Source: Bradyrhizobium sp. C9
Lineage (GTDB): Bacteria; Pseudomonadota; Alphaproteobacteria; Rhizobiales; Xanthobacteraceae
NCBI RefSeq assembly: GCF_002532045.1
Contig: NZ_NWTG01000001.1
Coordinates: 620,001 to 684,000 of the forward strand
DNA length: 64,000 bases
Direction of reading: 5' to 3'
The position numbers were made by a program, and so were the translations under genes. Positions 8,682 to 17,339 of the stretch are shown here, in pieces. The notes below the pieces were generated by a model that saw nothing but the letters and a program-made list of their open reading frames with translations, was not told the DNA's origin and did no database searches. Each line of letters starts with the position of its first letter. Within the stretch, counting starts at the first letter, position 1.

Positions 8682-9382
8682 CCGCGCTGCTCAATGTCAC
8701 GGCGCTCGATGCGTTCTACGGCGACTTCCAGGCGCTGTTCGGCATCGATTTCGAATTGGCGGAGGGCGAGGCGATCGCGGTGATCGGCGCCAACGGCGCC
8801 GGCAAATCGACCATGCTGAAGTCGCTGGCCGGGCTCGTGAAGAACCGTTCCGATGCGATCCGCCTCGGCGGGCGGGCAATCGGCGATGCATCCGCCGCCA
8901 GCATCGTGCGGCTCGGCCTCGCTCTGGTCCCCGAGGGCCGTCAGCTGTTTCCTTCGCTCAGCGTCGAGGAGAACCTCTTGATCGGCGCCTATGGCGGCGA
9001 ACGCAGCGCGCCGTGGGATCTGGCCGCGGTCTACCGGATGTTCCCGGTGCTGAAGGAGAGGCGGCGCGGCGCCGTCACGGCGCTGTCGGGCGGTCAGCAG
9101 CAGATGGTCGCGATCGGCCGCGCGCTGATGTCCAATCCACAGGTCCTGCTGTGCGACGAGATCAGCCTCGGCCTCGCGCCGATCGTGGTGGAGGATATCT
9201 ATCGCATGCTGCCGCAGATCCGCGCCGGCGGCACCGCCGTCGTGCTGGTCGAGCAGGACATCGCCCGCGCGCTGCGCGCGGCCGATCGGTTCTACTGCCT
9301 GCAGGAGGGACGGGTGACGCTGAGCGGGCGGCCCAAGGATGTGGATCAGGACACGATCCGCGCGGCCTATTTCGGAGCATGA
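8678..9382 (+). CDS. ABC transporter ATP-binding protein, LivF type
   Basis: A 234-residue ATPase with Walker A GANGAGKST, signature ALSGGQQQMVAIGRALM and Walker B LLCDEISLGLAP, in LivF order. The start ATG overlaps the stop of the LivG-type gene (ATGA). Together the two ATPases would energise the permease encoded by the next two genes. The longer frame reading back to 8477 is only an extension into the previous gene. Confidence 0.9.
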   Translation: MTALLNVTALDAFYGDFQALFGIDFELAEGEAIAVIGANGAGKSTMLKSLAGLVKNRSDAIRLGGRAIGDASAASIVRLGLALVPEGRQLFPSLSVEENLLIGAYGGERSAPWDLAAVYRMFPVLKERRRGAVTALSGGQQQMVAIGRALMSNPQVLLCDEISLGLAPIVVEDIYRMLPQIRAGGTAVVLVEQDIARALRAADRFYCLQEGRVTLSGRPKDVDQDTIRAAYFGA

Positions 9383-9389
9383 GGGAGCC

Positions 9390-10256
9390 ATGAGCGGGTT
9401 CGATACCATCATTGAGGGCGTGCTGCTCGGCGGCGTCTACGCGCTGTTCGCGCTCGGCCTGTCGCTGATCTTCGGCATCATGCGTCTCGTCAACCTCGCG
9501 CATGGCGACCTGATCCTGCTCGCGGCCTATCTGGTGCTCAGCGCCACCACGGCGCTCGGCCTGCCGCTTGCAGCCGCAGCCCTGCTGGTGGTCGTGACGA
9601 TGTTCGTGCTTGGCTTCGTGCTGCAGCGGCTGGTGCTGGAGCGCGTGCTCGGCGACGACATCCTGCCGCCGCTGCTCGTCACCTTCGGCCTGTCGATCGT
9701 GATCCAGAACGGACTGCTGCTCGGCTATGGCGCCGACAGCCGGCGGCTGCAGGCAGGCGCCTTCGAGTCCTCGTCGGTGACGCTCGCCCCAAGCCTGAGC
9801 GTCGGCCTCGCGCCGCTGATCGCGCTGGTGACGGCGATCGCCGCCGTCGCGCTGCTGCAGCTGATCTTTTACCGCACCTCGCTCGGCCGCGCCTTCCGCG
9901 CCACCGCCGACAATCCGGCGATCGCGCAGTTGATGGGCGTCAATGAGCGCAATGTCTATGCGATCGCCGTCGGGCTCTCGCTCGCGGTGTCGGTGATCGC
10001 CGCTGTCGTGTTCGGCATCCGCGCCAGCTTCGATCCGTCGATCGGCCCGGCCCGGCTGCTCTATGCGTTCGAGGCCGTGATCATCGGCGGCCTCGGCAGC
10101 CTGTGGGGGACGCTGGCGGGCGGCATCGTGCTCGGGCTCGCCCAGGCGATCGGCGGGCGGATCAATCCGGAGTGGCAGATCCTGGCCGGCCATCTCACCT
10201 TCCTGGCCGTGCTGATGGTGCGGCCGCGCGGTCTCTTCCCGGCGAGGCGGACATGA
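9390..10256 (+). CDS. ABC transporter permease, LivH type
   Basis: A 288-residue, very hydrophobic inner-membrane protein with about eight membrane segments. It opens with TIIEGVLLGGVYALFALGLS and FGIMRLVNLAHGDL, hallmarks of LivH permeases, and contains the EAA-like loop FRATADNPAIAQLMG. It starts 7 bases after the LivF gene. Its stop codon overlaps the start of the LivM-type gene by ATGA. Confidence 0.9.
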   Translation: MSGFDTIIEGVLLGGVYALFALGLSLIFGIMRLVNLAHGDLILLAAYLVLSATTALGLPLAAAALLVVVTMFVLGFVLQRLVLERVLGDDILPPLLVTFGLSIVIQNGLLLGYGADSRRLQAGAFESSSVTLAPSLSVGLAPLIALVTAIAAVALLQLIFYRTSLGRAFRATADNPAIAQLMGVNERNVYAIAVGLSLAVSVIAAVVFGIRASFDPSIGPARLLYAFEAVIIGGLGSLWGTLAGGIVLGLAQAIGGRINPEWQILAGHLTFLAVLMVRPRGLFPARRT

Positions 10257-11347
10257 GCGTCGAGAGCATCGATATGCCGGCAAGCCGGGGAGAGCGCGCG
10301 GTGGAGCCGCCGGTGTGGCAAGTTCGGGTCGGCACGCGGTTGTCGCGCGGTGCGGCCGTTGCCGGCATCGTGCTGGTGGTGGTGCTCGCCGCGCTGCCGG
10401 CGATCGCATCGCGTAACCTGATCCAGGATCTGATCTTCGTCCTCACCATGCTGACATTGGCGCAGCTCTGGAACGTGCTGGCCGGGTGGGGCGGGCTGGT
10501 GTCGGTCGGGCAGCAGGCATTCGTCGGGCTCGGCGCCTATGCGCTGTTTGCCGGCATCGTATTGGCCGGACTCGATCCCGTCGCGGCGATCCCGCTGGCC
10601 GGGTTGTTCGCGGCGCTGATCGCGGCGGTGCTCGGCCCGCTGCTCTTTCGATTGGAAGGGCCTTATTTCGCGATCGGGAGCTGGGTTGCCGCCGAAGCGC
10701 TGCGGCTGATCGGCGCCCAGTTCAAGTCGCTCGGCGGCGGCACCGGGATGTCGATCTCGCCGGGCGAGCTGTCGCAGATGTTCGGGCTGAAGGCGGTGCA
10801 GGCGCTGCTCGGATTGCGCCCCGCGGCCGCGCGCGACGTGCTGGTCTACTGGCTGGCGCTGCTGCTGGCCGTGATGGTCACGCTCGGCATCTACGCCTTC
10901 ATCCGTTCGCGCCATGGCCTTGCGCTGGCGGCCAGCCGCGACAACGCGGCGGCGGCGCGCAGCGTCGGCGTGCGCACCGCGCGGATTCGCCATGTTCTTT
11001 GGATTGCGGTCGCCTTCGCCACCGGCATGGTCGGCGCGGTGGTCTATCTGCAGAAGGCGCGCATTTCGCCTGACGCCGCCTTCAGCGTCACCGACTGGAC
11101 CGCCTATGTCATTTTCATCGTCGTGATCGGCGGCGTGCGCACCATCGAGGGTCCGATGGTCGGCGTGCTGCTGCTGTGGGGGCTCGTCACCTGGCTCGCC
11201 CAGTATGGCAGCCTGTATCTCGTCGTGCTCGGCACGCTCGCCATCCTGATCATGCTGTTCATGCCGAGGGGCGTGTGGGGTGCGGCGGCGCGGCGCTGGC
11301 AGGTGCAATTGTTTCCGACGCAGCGCTGGCTCGGCCGCAGCCAGTAG
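10253..11347 (+). CDS. ABC transporter permease, LivM type
   Basis: A 364-residue permease. An unusually long hydrophilic N-terminus (about 35 residues) precedes the first membrane segment. The LivM hallmarks QLWNVLAGWGGLVSVGQQAF, GPYFAIGSWVAAEALRL and RDNAAAARSVGVRTARIR (coupling loop) follow. It is the last gene of the hydroxyquinol operon; the next gene converges on it 33 bases downstream. ATG 10253 overlaps the LivH stop. Confidence 0.89.
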   Translation: MSVESIDMPASRGERAVEPPVWQVRVGTRLSRGAAVAGIVLVVVLAALPAIASRNLIQDLIFVLTMLTLAQLWNVLAGWGGLVSVGQQAFVGLGAYALFAGIVLAGLDPVAAIPLAGLFAALIAAVLGPLLFRLEGPYFAIGSWVAAEALRLIGAQFKSLGGGTGMSISPGELSQMFGLKAVQALLGLRPAAARDVLVYWLALLLAVMVTLGIYAFIRSRHGLALAASRDNAAAARSVGVRTARIRHVLWIAVAFATGMVGAVVYLQKARISPDAAFSVTDWTAYVIFIVVIGGVRTIEGPMVGVLLLWGLVTWLAQYGSLYLVVLGTLAILIMLFMPRGVWGAAARRWQVQLFPTQRWLGRSQ

Positions 11348-11380
11348 CTCCGGCTGCGCGATCCGACGCCCTCACCTCGC

Positions 11381-11845
11381 TCAGAACATCGTGTTGTTGT
11401 TCGCCGGATTTTCCGGAACGGGCTGCACCACGTCCCAATGCTCGACGATCTTACCGTCCTCGAGCTTGAAGACGTCGATGATGGCATTGCCGCGGGTGCC
11501 GGGCTCGCGCACGGCGTGGACGTGCAGGATCACGTAGTCGCCGTCGACGAACGAGCGCTTGATCTCGCTGTGCGAGTTCGGAAACTTCTCGCGAAGGAAG
11601 CCGATGAACTTGCGGAAGCCTTCGGGGCCGTCGGCCGCGCCGGGATTGTGTTGCACATAGCGGTTGCCGACATAGGCGAGCGCGGCGTCGGCGTCCTTCT
11701 GGTTCAACCCCTTTTCGTAGAACGCCAGTACCGCCTTGCGGTTGGCTTCCTGCTGCGCCTCGCTGGTCGCGGCCATCGCGGCGGAAGAGGCGAGCGTGAG
11801 GAAGAGAGCGGCAACGGCTGTCCGCGGCCGGAGAAGGGTCTTCAT
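11381..11845 (-). CDS. secreted SnoaL/NTF2-like protein
   Basis: A 154-residue protein with a clear signal peptide (basic MKTLLRPR, hydrophobic core, AMA-A cleavage near residue 25). The rest is an NTF2/SnoaL-like cone fold: VLAFYEKGLNQKDADAALAYVG, YVQHNPGAADGPEGF and a C-terminal DVFKLEDGKIVEHWDVVQPVP, the typical last two strands. Family members include polyketide cyclases and many enzymes of unknown role, so no reaction is assigned. GGGAG precedes the ATG. It converges on the LivM-type gene. Confidence 0.75.
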   Translation of the reverse strand: MKTLLRPRTAVAALFLTLASSAAMAATSEAQQEANRKAVLAFYEKGLNQKDADAALAYVGNRYVQHNPGAADGPEGFRKFIGFLREKFPNSHSEIKRSFVDGDYVILHVHAVREPGTRGNAIIDVFKLEDGKIVEHWDVVQPVPENPANNNTMF

Positions 11846-11981
11846 CTGGTGCTCCCGAGGCTGGTGGCGCGCAACAAGCGCGGCGCACAGCGCTCTCTAC
11901 AGCCTCCGCGCGGGCGCCGGAAGAACGCACTCCCGGCTCACATGGTTACCGTGAGATACTGGAGCCTCGTTCCGATTGGCC

Positions 11982-12902
11982 TCACGCCGCCTTCACCGCA
12001 GCCCCATGCGCGTGCTTGTCGATGGCGTCGATGATCTGCGGCCACATCGGGATCGGCAATGCGTGGCCCATGCCCTCGACCATCAGGAGCTTTGCGCCGG
12101 GGATCGAGACCGCGGTGTCCTTGCCGCCTTCGGGATGCACCAGCGGATCGACGGTGCCGTGAATCACCAGCGTCGGCGCCTTGACGCTGCGCAGGCGCTC
12201 CTTGCGGCTGCCGGAGGCAAGGATGGCGCGGAGCTGGCGGCCGACGCCCTCCGGATTGAGGCCGCGCTCAAAGGTGCGCCGGGCGCGCTCGGGATCGAGC
12301 GCTTCATCCTCGGGGAACGAGCCGTTGCGCAGCACCTTCCAGGTCTGGCCGAAGCGGACGAAATACTCCTCCTTGCTCTTCGGCGGCGGCGCCATCAGCA
12401 CCGCGGTGGCCTCGCGGGTCGGACCCGGTATCTTCGGATTGCCCGTGGTCGACATGATCGAGGTCAGCGAGAGCACGCGCTCGGGAAAGGTGATGGCAAC
12501 CTCCTGCGCGATCATGCCGCCCATCGAGGCGCCGACCAGATGCGCTTTGCGGATGCCGAGCGCATCCATCAATCCGATCGTGTCGCGCGCCATGTCGGCC
12601 AGCCGGTACGGCGCTGCGACCGGAATCTTCAGGAAGCGCAGCTTGAGCAGCTCGAGCGCGGTCAGCCGCTTGCCGCCGCTCATGCGGGAGGACTTGCCGA
12701 TATCCCTGTTGTCGAACCGGATCACGCGAAAACCGCGCGCGGCAAGCCGGCGACAAAATTCGTCGTCCCAATGGATCATCTGGGCGCCGAGGCCCATGAC
12801 CAGAAGCAGCGGCTCCGCATTCGCATCGCCAAATATCTCGTAGCAGATGTCTATGCCGTTGGCGCGGGTGAGTTGCGGCAACTGATGGGCGAGCGTGGTC
12901 AC
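11982..12902 (-). CDS. alpha/beta hydrolase
   Basis: A 306-residue alpha/beta hydrolase. LLLVMGLGAQMIHWDDEF carries the oxyanion-hole region, HLVGASMGGMIAQEVA (about 120-135) holds the nucleophile serine in GASMG, HGTVDPLV supplies the aspartate and MGHALP the histidine. The layout resembles esterases and aclacinomycin methylesterase-like proteins; the substrate is unknown. It uses a GTG start at 12902 with AGGAGAGG upstream. It is divergent from the PHA synthase pair, with a 181-base gap. Confidence 0.78.
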   Translation of the reverse strand: MTTLAHQLPQLTRANGIDICYEIFGDANAEPLLLVMGLGAQMIHWDDEFCRRLAARGFRVIRFDNRDIGKSSRMSGGKRLTALELLKLRFLKIPVAAPYRLADMARDTIGLMDALGIRKAHLVGASMGGMIAQEVAITFPERVLSLTSIMSTTGNPKIPGPTREATAVLMAPPPKSKEEYFVRFGQTWKVLRNGSFPEDEALDPERARRTFERGLNPEGVGRQLRAILASGSRKERLRSVKAPTLVIHGTVDPLVHPEGGKDTAVSIPGAKLLMVEGMGHALPIPMWPQIIDAIDKHAHGAAVKAA

Positions 12903-13083
12903 GGGCGTCCTCTCCTGGGTTCGCAGTCAGGAAGCTGCATGCTGCCACGGATTGACGCAGCGCAGAAGAGCTTCGACGTCGCTGGGCGCGCCGCGCAGTT
13001 GACCGATCAACGGCAACAGTGTCGTATGGCACAAACAAGTGGAAGCGCGACAAGCGCTCGAGATTGGTATGGAGGAGGGCCGC

Positions 13084-13467
13084 ATGGCCGACAAGGGCAA
13101 CGACCCTGCCGTGATCTGGCAGACGATGATTGGCGAGATGGAGAAGGGGTTCAACTCCTTCGGCAACCAGTTGATGAGCTCGCCTGAATTCTCGAAGGTG
13201 ATGAATCAGGCCGGCAGCGCTGCGGCGGGCGCGCAGAAGCAGCTCGGCGAGTTGATGGAGAAATATCTGCTGGCGATGAACCTGCCGAGTCGTGCGCAGC
13301 TCGTCGGCATGGCCGAGCGTCTGCAGTCGATGGAGACCCAGCTCAACGAGATCAAGACGCTGCTGCAGCAGGTGCATCACAATTCGCTGGCGCCGGACGA
13401 CGGCCATGGCGCAACGCCGCGTCCGCCGCGCACCAGGCGTCCGCCATCGGAGGGAGACGGCAAATGA
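13084..13467 (+). CDS. short PhaE-like subunit preceding class III PHA synthase
   Basis: A 127-residue soluble, mostly helical protein. The middle part, MEKYLLAMNLPSRAQLVGMA followed by ERLQSMETQLNEIKTLLQ, resembles the C-terminal helices of PhaE subunits of class III PHA synthases (coiled-coil region about 75-100). The tail is basic and proline-rich. Classical PhaE proteins are roughly three times longer, so this is a reduced form or a functional analogue. The stop overlaps the phaC start (ATGA at 13464), strong evidence that the two proteins work together. ATG 13084 has GGAGG 7 bases upstream. Confidence 0.7.
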   Translation: MADKGNDPAVIWQTMIGEMEKGFNSFGNQLMSSPEFSKVMNQAGSAAAGAQKQLGELMEKYLLAMNLPSRAQLVGMAERLQSMETQLNEIKTLLQQVHHNSLAPDDGHGATPRPPRTRRPPSEGDGK

Positions 13468-14552
13468 ATGCTCCCACCTCCACCCCCTTTGATTTCGCCT
13501 CGATCTCCGAGCGGGTCCAGTCCGAGGTGCAGCGCGCGATCCAGCGCAGCATCAAGGGCGTCGAGTACTTCTCGAGTTCTGGCCCCGAACTCGGCTCGAC
13601 GCCGAAGGACGTGCTGTATTCGCGCGGCACCATGAACCTCTATCATTACCGGTCGCAGGCCGACGAAGTCTATCGCGTGCCGGTCCTGATCGTGATGGCG
13701 ACCACCAACCGCGGCTACATCCTCGACCTGGTGCCGGGCCAGAGCTTCATCGAGTTCCTGCTGAAGCGCGGCTTCGACGTCTACATGCTGGACTGGACCG
13801 CGCCGAAGCCGGAGGAGAAATCGCTGCGCATGGAGGACTACGTCCTCGACTTCATCCCGGAATCGGTCCGCCGGGTGCAGCAGGATTCCGGCGAAAAGGA
13901 CGTCTCCGTGATCGGCTATTGCTTCGGCGGCGTATTGTCGCTGCTCTATGGCTCGATCTTCAACGACGGGCCGATGAAGAATCTGATCTGCTTCACCACA
14001 CCGATCGATTTCCGCGAGATGAAGCTGTTCTCGAATTTCGCCGACCGCCGCTACTTCGACGTCGACCGCCTGATCGACAGCACCGGCAACATGCCGCCCG
14101 AGCTGATCCTGCAATCGTTCGACATGTTGCGGCCGGCCGCGCGCGTCGTCGGCCAGATCCAGCTCTGGGACAACATCTGGAACGACGAGTTCGTCAAGTC
14201 GTACCGGATGTTCGACCGCTGGGCGACCGACACGCTGCCGCTGGCCGGCGAATATTTCCGCACCATCACCAAGGACCTGATGTGGGACAACAAGCTCTTC
14301 AACGACACCATGACGGTCGGCGGCCGCGCCGCCAGGCTCGCCGACATCAAGGTGCCGATCCTGCACGCGGTCGCCGAGCACGACCACATCGTGCCGTATG
14401 ATGCGGCAAAGCACCTGATCACCAAGATCGGCTCCGCGGACAAGGAGGAGGTGATGCTGAAAGGCGGTCACGTCTCGCTGGTCGCCGGCGCCAATGCAAT
14501 CAAGCGGCTGTGGCCGAAACTGGACTCCTGGTTGGGCAAGAGATCGACCTGA
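13464..14552 (+). CDS. phaC: class III poly(3-hydroxyalkanoate) synthase PhaC
   Basis: A 362-residue PHA synthase of the short class III/IV length; class I enzymes are near 590. The lipase-like box is GYCFGG with Cys153. Asp307 (AEHDHIV) and His336 (KGGHVSL) complete the triad, spaced as in the Allochromatium enzyme. It polymerises 3-hydroxyacyl-CoA at the granule surface. It is translationally coupled to the small PhaE-like gene upstream, followed 26 bases later by a GNAT gene and then by a phasin, consistent with a granule locus. Confidence 0.9.
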   Translation: MNAPTSTPFDFASISERVQSEVQRAIQRSIKGVEYFSSSGPELGSTPKDVLYSRGTMNLYHYRSQADEVYRVPVLIVMATTNRGYILDLVPGQSFIEFLLKRGFDVYMLDWTAPKPEEKSLRMEDYVLDFIPESVRRVQQDSGEKDVSVIGYCFGGVLSLLYGSIFNDGPMKNLICFTTPIDFREMKLFSNFADRRYFDVDRLIDSTGNMPPELILQSFDMLRPAARVVGQIQLWDNIWNDEFVKSYRMFDRWATDTLPLAGEYFRTITKDLMWDNKLFNDTMTVGGRAARLADIKVPILHAVAEHDHIVPYDAAKHLITKIGSADKEEVMLKGGHVSLVAGANAIKRLWPKLDSWLGKRST

Positions 14553-14578
14553 GAAGGGTCGACTTGAGAGAGATCGAC

Positions 14579-15175
14579 ATGACTGAACAACGTTTCTATC
14601 CGCGCCACGTCAAAACCGAGGCCGGCGACATCGAGTTCCGCCTGATGAAGCGGGCCGACGAGGCCGCTGTGCTGGCATTCGCGCAAAAACTGCCGACGCA
14701 TGATCTGCTGTTCCTGCCGCGCAACATCAGCCAGCCGAAGGTGCTGTCGGCCTGGATCAACGAGATCGAGCGCGGCGACATCACGAGCCTGCTCGCGATC
14801 AAGGACGGCAGAGTGGTCGGTTGCGGCACCCTGGTGCGCGATCCGCATTCCTGGTCGCCGCATGTCGGCGAGATCCGGATGGTGGTGTCGCTCGACGTGC
14901 GCGGGCAGGGCGTCGGCCGGGCGCTGTCGCAGGAGACGTTCGCGATTGCCCTTGGCGCCGGGCTGGAGAAGTTCTCGGTGCAGATGACGGTCGACCAGCG
15001 GGCGGCGATCGCGCTGTTCGAAAGCCTCGGCTTCAAGGCGGAGGCCCTGCTGCGCGACCATGTCCGCGACGTCGAGGGCAAGACCCACGACATCGTCGTG
15101 CTCGGGCACAACGTGGCGCAAGTCCGGGCGCAAATGGAGGCGTACGGCGTCTCGGATGCAGTTGGCGGTAATTAG
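14579..15175 (+). CDS. GNAT-family N-acetyltransferase
   Basis: A 198-residue protein with a GNAT fold. Strand 4 is EIRMVVSLDVRGQGVGRALSQETF, containing the acetyl-CoA pyrophosphate loop RGQGVGR (V-x-x-x-x-RGxGxG type). ALFESLGFKAEALLRDHVRD follows, as in amino-acid or aminoglycoside-like acetyltransferases. It lies 26 bases after phaC and is probably cotranscribed, although a role in PHA metabolism is not evident. ATG 14579 was chosen over the upstream ATG at 14510, which overlaps phaC. Confidence 0.8.
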   Translation: MTEQRFYPRHVKTEAGDIEFRLMKRADEAAVLAFAQKLPTHDLLFLPRNISQPKVLSAWINEIERGDITSLLAIKDGRVVGCGTLVRDPHSWSPHVGEIRMVVSLDVRGQGVGRALSQETFAIALGAGLEKFSVQMTVDQRAAIALFESLGFKAEALLRDHVRDVEGKTHDIVVLGHNVAQVRAQMEAYGVSDAVGGN

Positions 15176-15248
15176 AGACCGTTTTCTGCCGGCACCTTAG
15201 GCAACCTGCCGGTTTCTCACGCTGTTCACAGGTTCGTGATATCGCGCT

Positions 15249-15273
15249 GCAACATCGATGTTGCGACGCACCA
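15249..15273 (+). promoter_or_regulatory. palindrome plus TGC-rich site upstream of phasin (putative PhaR operator)
   Basis: GCAACATCGATGTTGC at 15249-15264 is a perfect 16-bp palindrome. Overlapping its end, TGCGACGCACCA (15262-15273) fits TGCRNYGCASMA, a PhaR consensus I recall from Bradyrhizobium work and have not verified. It sits about 85-110 bases before the phasin ATG, where a PhaR repressor site would be expected. Confidence 0.5.
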
Positions 15274-15356
15274 TGGGGTGTGTCATAACACCGTTGCCCC
15301 GGGCCAAACCGGACGGGGTGAGCCCATAGCTCAAACCTGAGGATGGAGAGACCCCA

Positions 15357-15833
15357 ATGACCACCGAAACCAATTCCGTGCTGAACAGCGTCAAGGAAGC
15401 CTTCGCGCCCGTCACCGAGGCGTTCACCAAGCTCCAGAACTTGGAAGTTCCGGAAGCCGCCCGTGAGTTCGTGAAGAAGCAGGCCGAGGCCGCCAAGACC
15501 CGCGCTGCCGACGCGTATGCCGGCTCCGAGAAGGTGACCAACGTGATCGAGACCGCCGTTGCCGGTTCGGTGACCGAGGCCGCCAAGATCAGCCGCAACA
15601 TCCAGCAGGCGCTCTACCAGGACGCCGAGGCGTTCTTCGCCGGCATCGACAAGCTCGCCTCCGCCAAGTCGCTGAGCGAAGCTGCCCAGATCCAGTCGGA
15701 CCTGGTCCGTGCGCGTGGCGAACTGTTCGTCTCGCGGGCGAAGGCCACCACCGAGTATCTCGGCAAGCTCGTCACCGACGGTGCGAAGACCGCGCAGGAC
15801 AACTTCTCGAAGGTCTACAGCAAGACCGCCTGA
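15357..15833 (+). CDS. phaP: phasin (PHA granule-associated protein)
   Basis: A 158-residue, almost entirely helical, alanine-rich amphipathic protein with no membrane segment. It contains KEAFAPVTEAFTKLQNLEVP, AREFVKKQAEAAKTRAADAY and a C-terminal KATTEYLGKLVTDGAKTAQ, the arrangement of the Phasin_2 family. It coats polyhydroxybutyrate granules and controls their size. It is monocistronic: a strong intrinsic terminator follows 30 bases downstream and a possible PhaR site precedes it. Its nearness to the PHA synthase supports the call. Confidence 0.88.
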   Translation: MTTETNSVLNSVKEAFAPVTEAFTKLQNLEVPEAAREFVKKQAEAAKTRAADAYAGSEKVTNVIETAVAGSVTEAAKISRNIQQALYQDAEAFFAGIDKLASAKSLSEAAQIQSDLVRARGELFVSRAKATTEYLGKLVTDGAKTAQDNFSKVYSKTA

Positions 15834-15863
15834 TCGCGCTGGCACTGACCGACTGCCCTTTTC

Positions 15864-15895
15864 GAAGGCCCGCCATTTTGCGGGCCTTCTTTTTT
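15864..15895 (+). terminator. Rho-independent terminator of the phasin gene
   Basis: GAAGGCCCGC (15864-15873) and GCGGGCCTTC (15880-15889) form a perfect 10-bp GC-rich stem with a 6-base loop, followed immediately by six T residues. Confidence 0.92.
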
Positions 15896-15930
15896 GCCGG
15901 TGCTTCTCATACATCGTTGATGTCGCAGCT

Positions 15931-16019
15931 GCCGTCATTGCGAGGAGCGACAGCGACGAAGCAATCCATTTCTCCGCAAGCGGTGAAATGGATTGCTTCG
16001 CTCCGCCCGCAATGACGGT
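15931..16019. repeat. dispersed palindromic repeat, family 1 copy a
   Basis: Arms CCGTCATTGCG (15932-15942) and CGCAATGACGG (16008-16018) flank an inner inverted pair built on GAAGCAATCCAT and ATGGATTGCTTC. The same element recurs at 43717-43804, and a half copy (CTTCGCTTCGCCCGCAACGA) lies near 26591. It falls between the phasin terminator and the DUF445 gene. Confidence 0.85.
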
Positions 16020-16055
16020 TAGTGTCCCGCCAGTGCGAGAGCCCCTTCGATCCCC

Positions 16056-17339
16056 ATGACCCTTCCTGCAGCCCTCATCGCAACGCCCGTCGATGCCGAA
16101 CGCGCAGCCGAACTGCGCCGCGTGAAGTGGCTTGCGACCGGCGTGTTGGCGGCAACCCTGATCATCTTCATTGCAGCGAAGGCGCTGCTGCCGGTGCATC
16201 CCGCCTTCGGCTTCATCGCGGCCTTTGCCGAGGCCGCGACCATCGGCGGGCTCGCCGACTGGTATGCGGTCGTCGCGCTGTTCAAGCGGCCGCTGGGGCT
16301 GCCGATCCCGCACACCGCGATCATCCAGAGCAACCAGGAACGCATCGCCGAGAAGCTCGGCGAGTTCATCGAGAACAATTTCCTGGAATCCGGGCCGGTC
16401 GAGGCCAAGCTGCGCGAGATCGATTTCGCCACGTTCATCGCCGACTGGTTGCGCGACCGCAAGCGGTCGGAGGATCTCGCCCGCTTCGTGCTGCGGATGC
16501 TGCCCGAAGCGTTTGCGGCGACCGAAAGCTCAGGCTTGATGCAATTCATCAGCCGCCGCGTCACGACGCAGGTGCTCTCGGTCGATCTTGCGCCGCTTGC
16601 GGCCGGCGCGCTGCGCGGCTTCGTGCAGGAGGGCAAGCATGAGGGGCTGCTCGACGACCTCTTGCGCGCACTGCACCAGACGCTGACGCAGCAGGAGACC
16701 ATGGCCGTGATCCGCGACAAGGTCCGCGCGGAGATGCCGACGCTGCTGAGACTCTACCGTGCCGACAAGTTCGTGGTGAACCGGATCATCGCCTCGGCCA
16801 CGAAATTCTTCGAGGAAGTGCGCAACGATCCGCAGCATCCGTTCCGCGGCGAGTTCGACCGCATGCTGCTGTCGTTCGTCGACCGGCTCGGCAGCGACAA
16901 GGCGTTCGCAGATCGCATCGACGGCCTGAAGCGCGACCTGCTGGCGCGGCCGGAGCTTGCCAATCTCGGCCGCACCATCTGGGCCAACGTCAAGGACTTC
17001 ATCGAGCGCAGCGCCTCGGGCGAGTCGCAGGTGCTGCAGCATCAGCTGGCCCGAATGTTCGTCGAGGCCGGCGATGCGCTCGATGGCGATGCCGAGCTGC
17101 GCGGTGAGATCAATCAGGGTCTGGTCGCGATCCTGCGCACGGTCGTTGCCGAGCAGAAGAGCGGCGTCTCGAGTTTCATCGCCGACCAGATGAAGAGCTG
17201 GGACATGGAGCAATTGATCTCGCTGATCGAAGTCAATGTCGGCAAGGACCTGCAATACATCCGCTTCAACGGTTCGCTGATCGGCGGACTTGCCGGGCTC
17301 GCGCTTTACACGCTGGAATACGTGCTGCGGCTGCTGTGA
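16056..17339 (+). CDS. DUF445 family membrane protein
   Basis: A 427-residue DUF445 (YjiN-like) protein. A membrane helix near residues 27-50 (VLAATLIIFIAAKALLP) is followed by GFIAAFAEAATIGGLADWYAV VALF, the family signature, then a long helical soluble domain. A second membrane segment closes the protein (LIGGLAGLALYTLEYVLRLL). The fold is anchored at both ends in the inner membrane. Its biochemical role is unknown throughout the family. It stands alone, with a palindromic repeat upstream and no partner gene. Confidence 0.85.
   Translation: MTLPAALIATPVDAERAAELRRVKWLATGVLAATLIIFIAAKALLPVHPAFGFIAAFAEAATIGGLADWYAVVALFKRPLGLPIPHTAIIQSNQERIAEKLGEFIENNFLESGPVEAKLREIDFATFIADWLRDRKRSEDLARFVLRMLPEAFAATESSGLMQFISRRVTTQVLSVDLAPLAAGALRGFVQEGKHEGLLDDLLRALHQTLTQQETMAVIRDKVRAEMPTLLRLYRADKFVVNRIIASATKFFEEVRNDPQHPFRGEFDRMLLSFVDRLGSDKAFADRIDGLKRDLLARPELANLGRTIWANVKDFIERSASGESQVLQHQLARMFVEAGDALDGDAELRGEINQGLVAILRTVVAEQKSGVSSFIADQMKSWDMEQLISLIEVNVGKDLQYIRFNGSLIGGLAGLALYTLEYVLRLL

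Noticed and set aside
9162..11308. Two long minus-strand frames opposite the permease genes.
   Set aside because: The translations are low-complexity, rich in Arg, Gln, His and Ala, and lie opposite clearly recognisable LivF/LivH/LivM genes.
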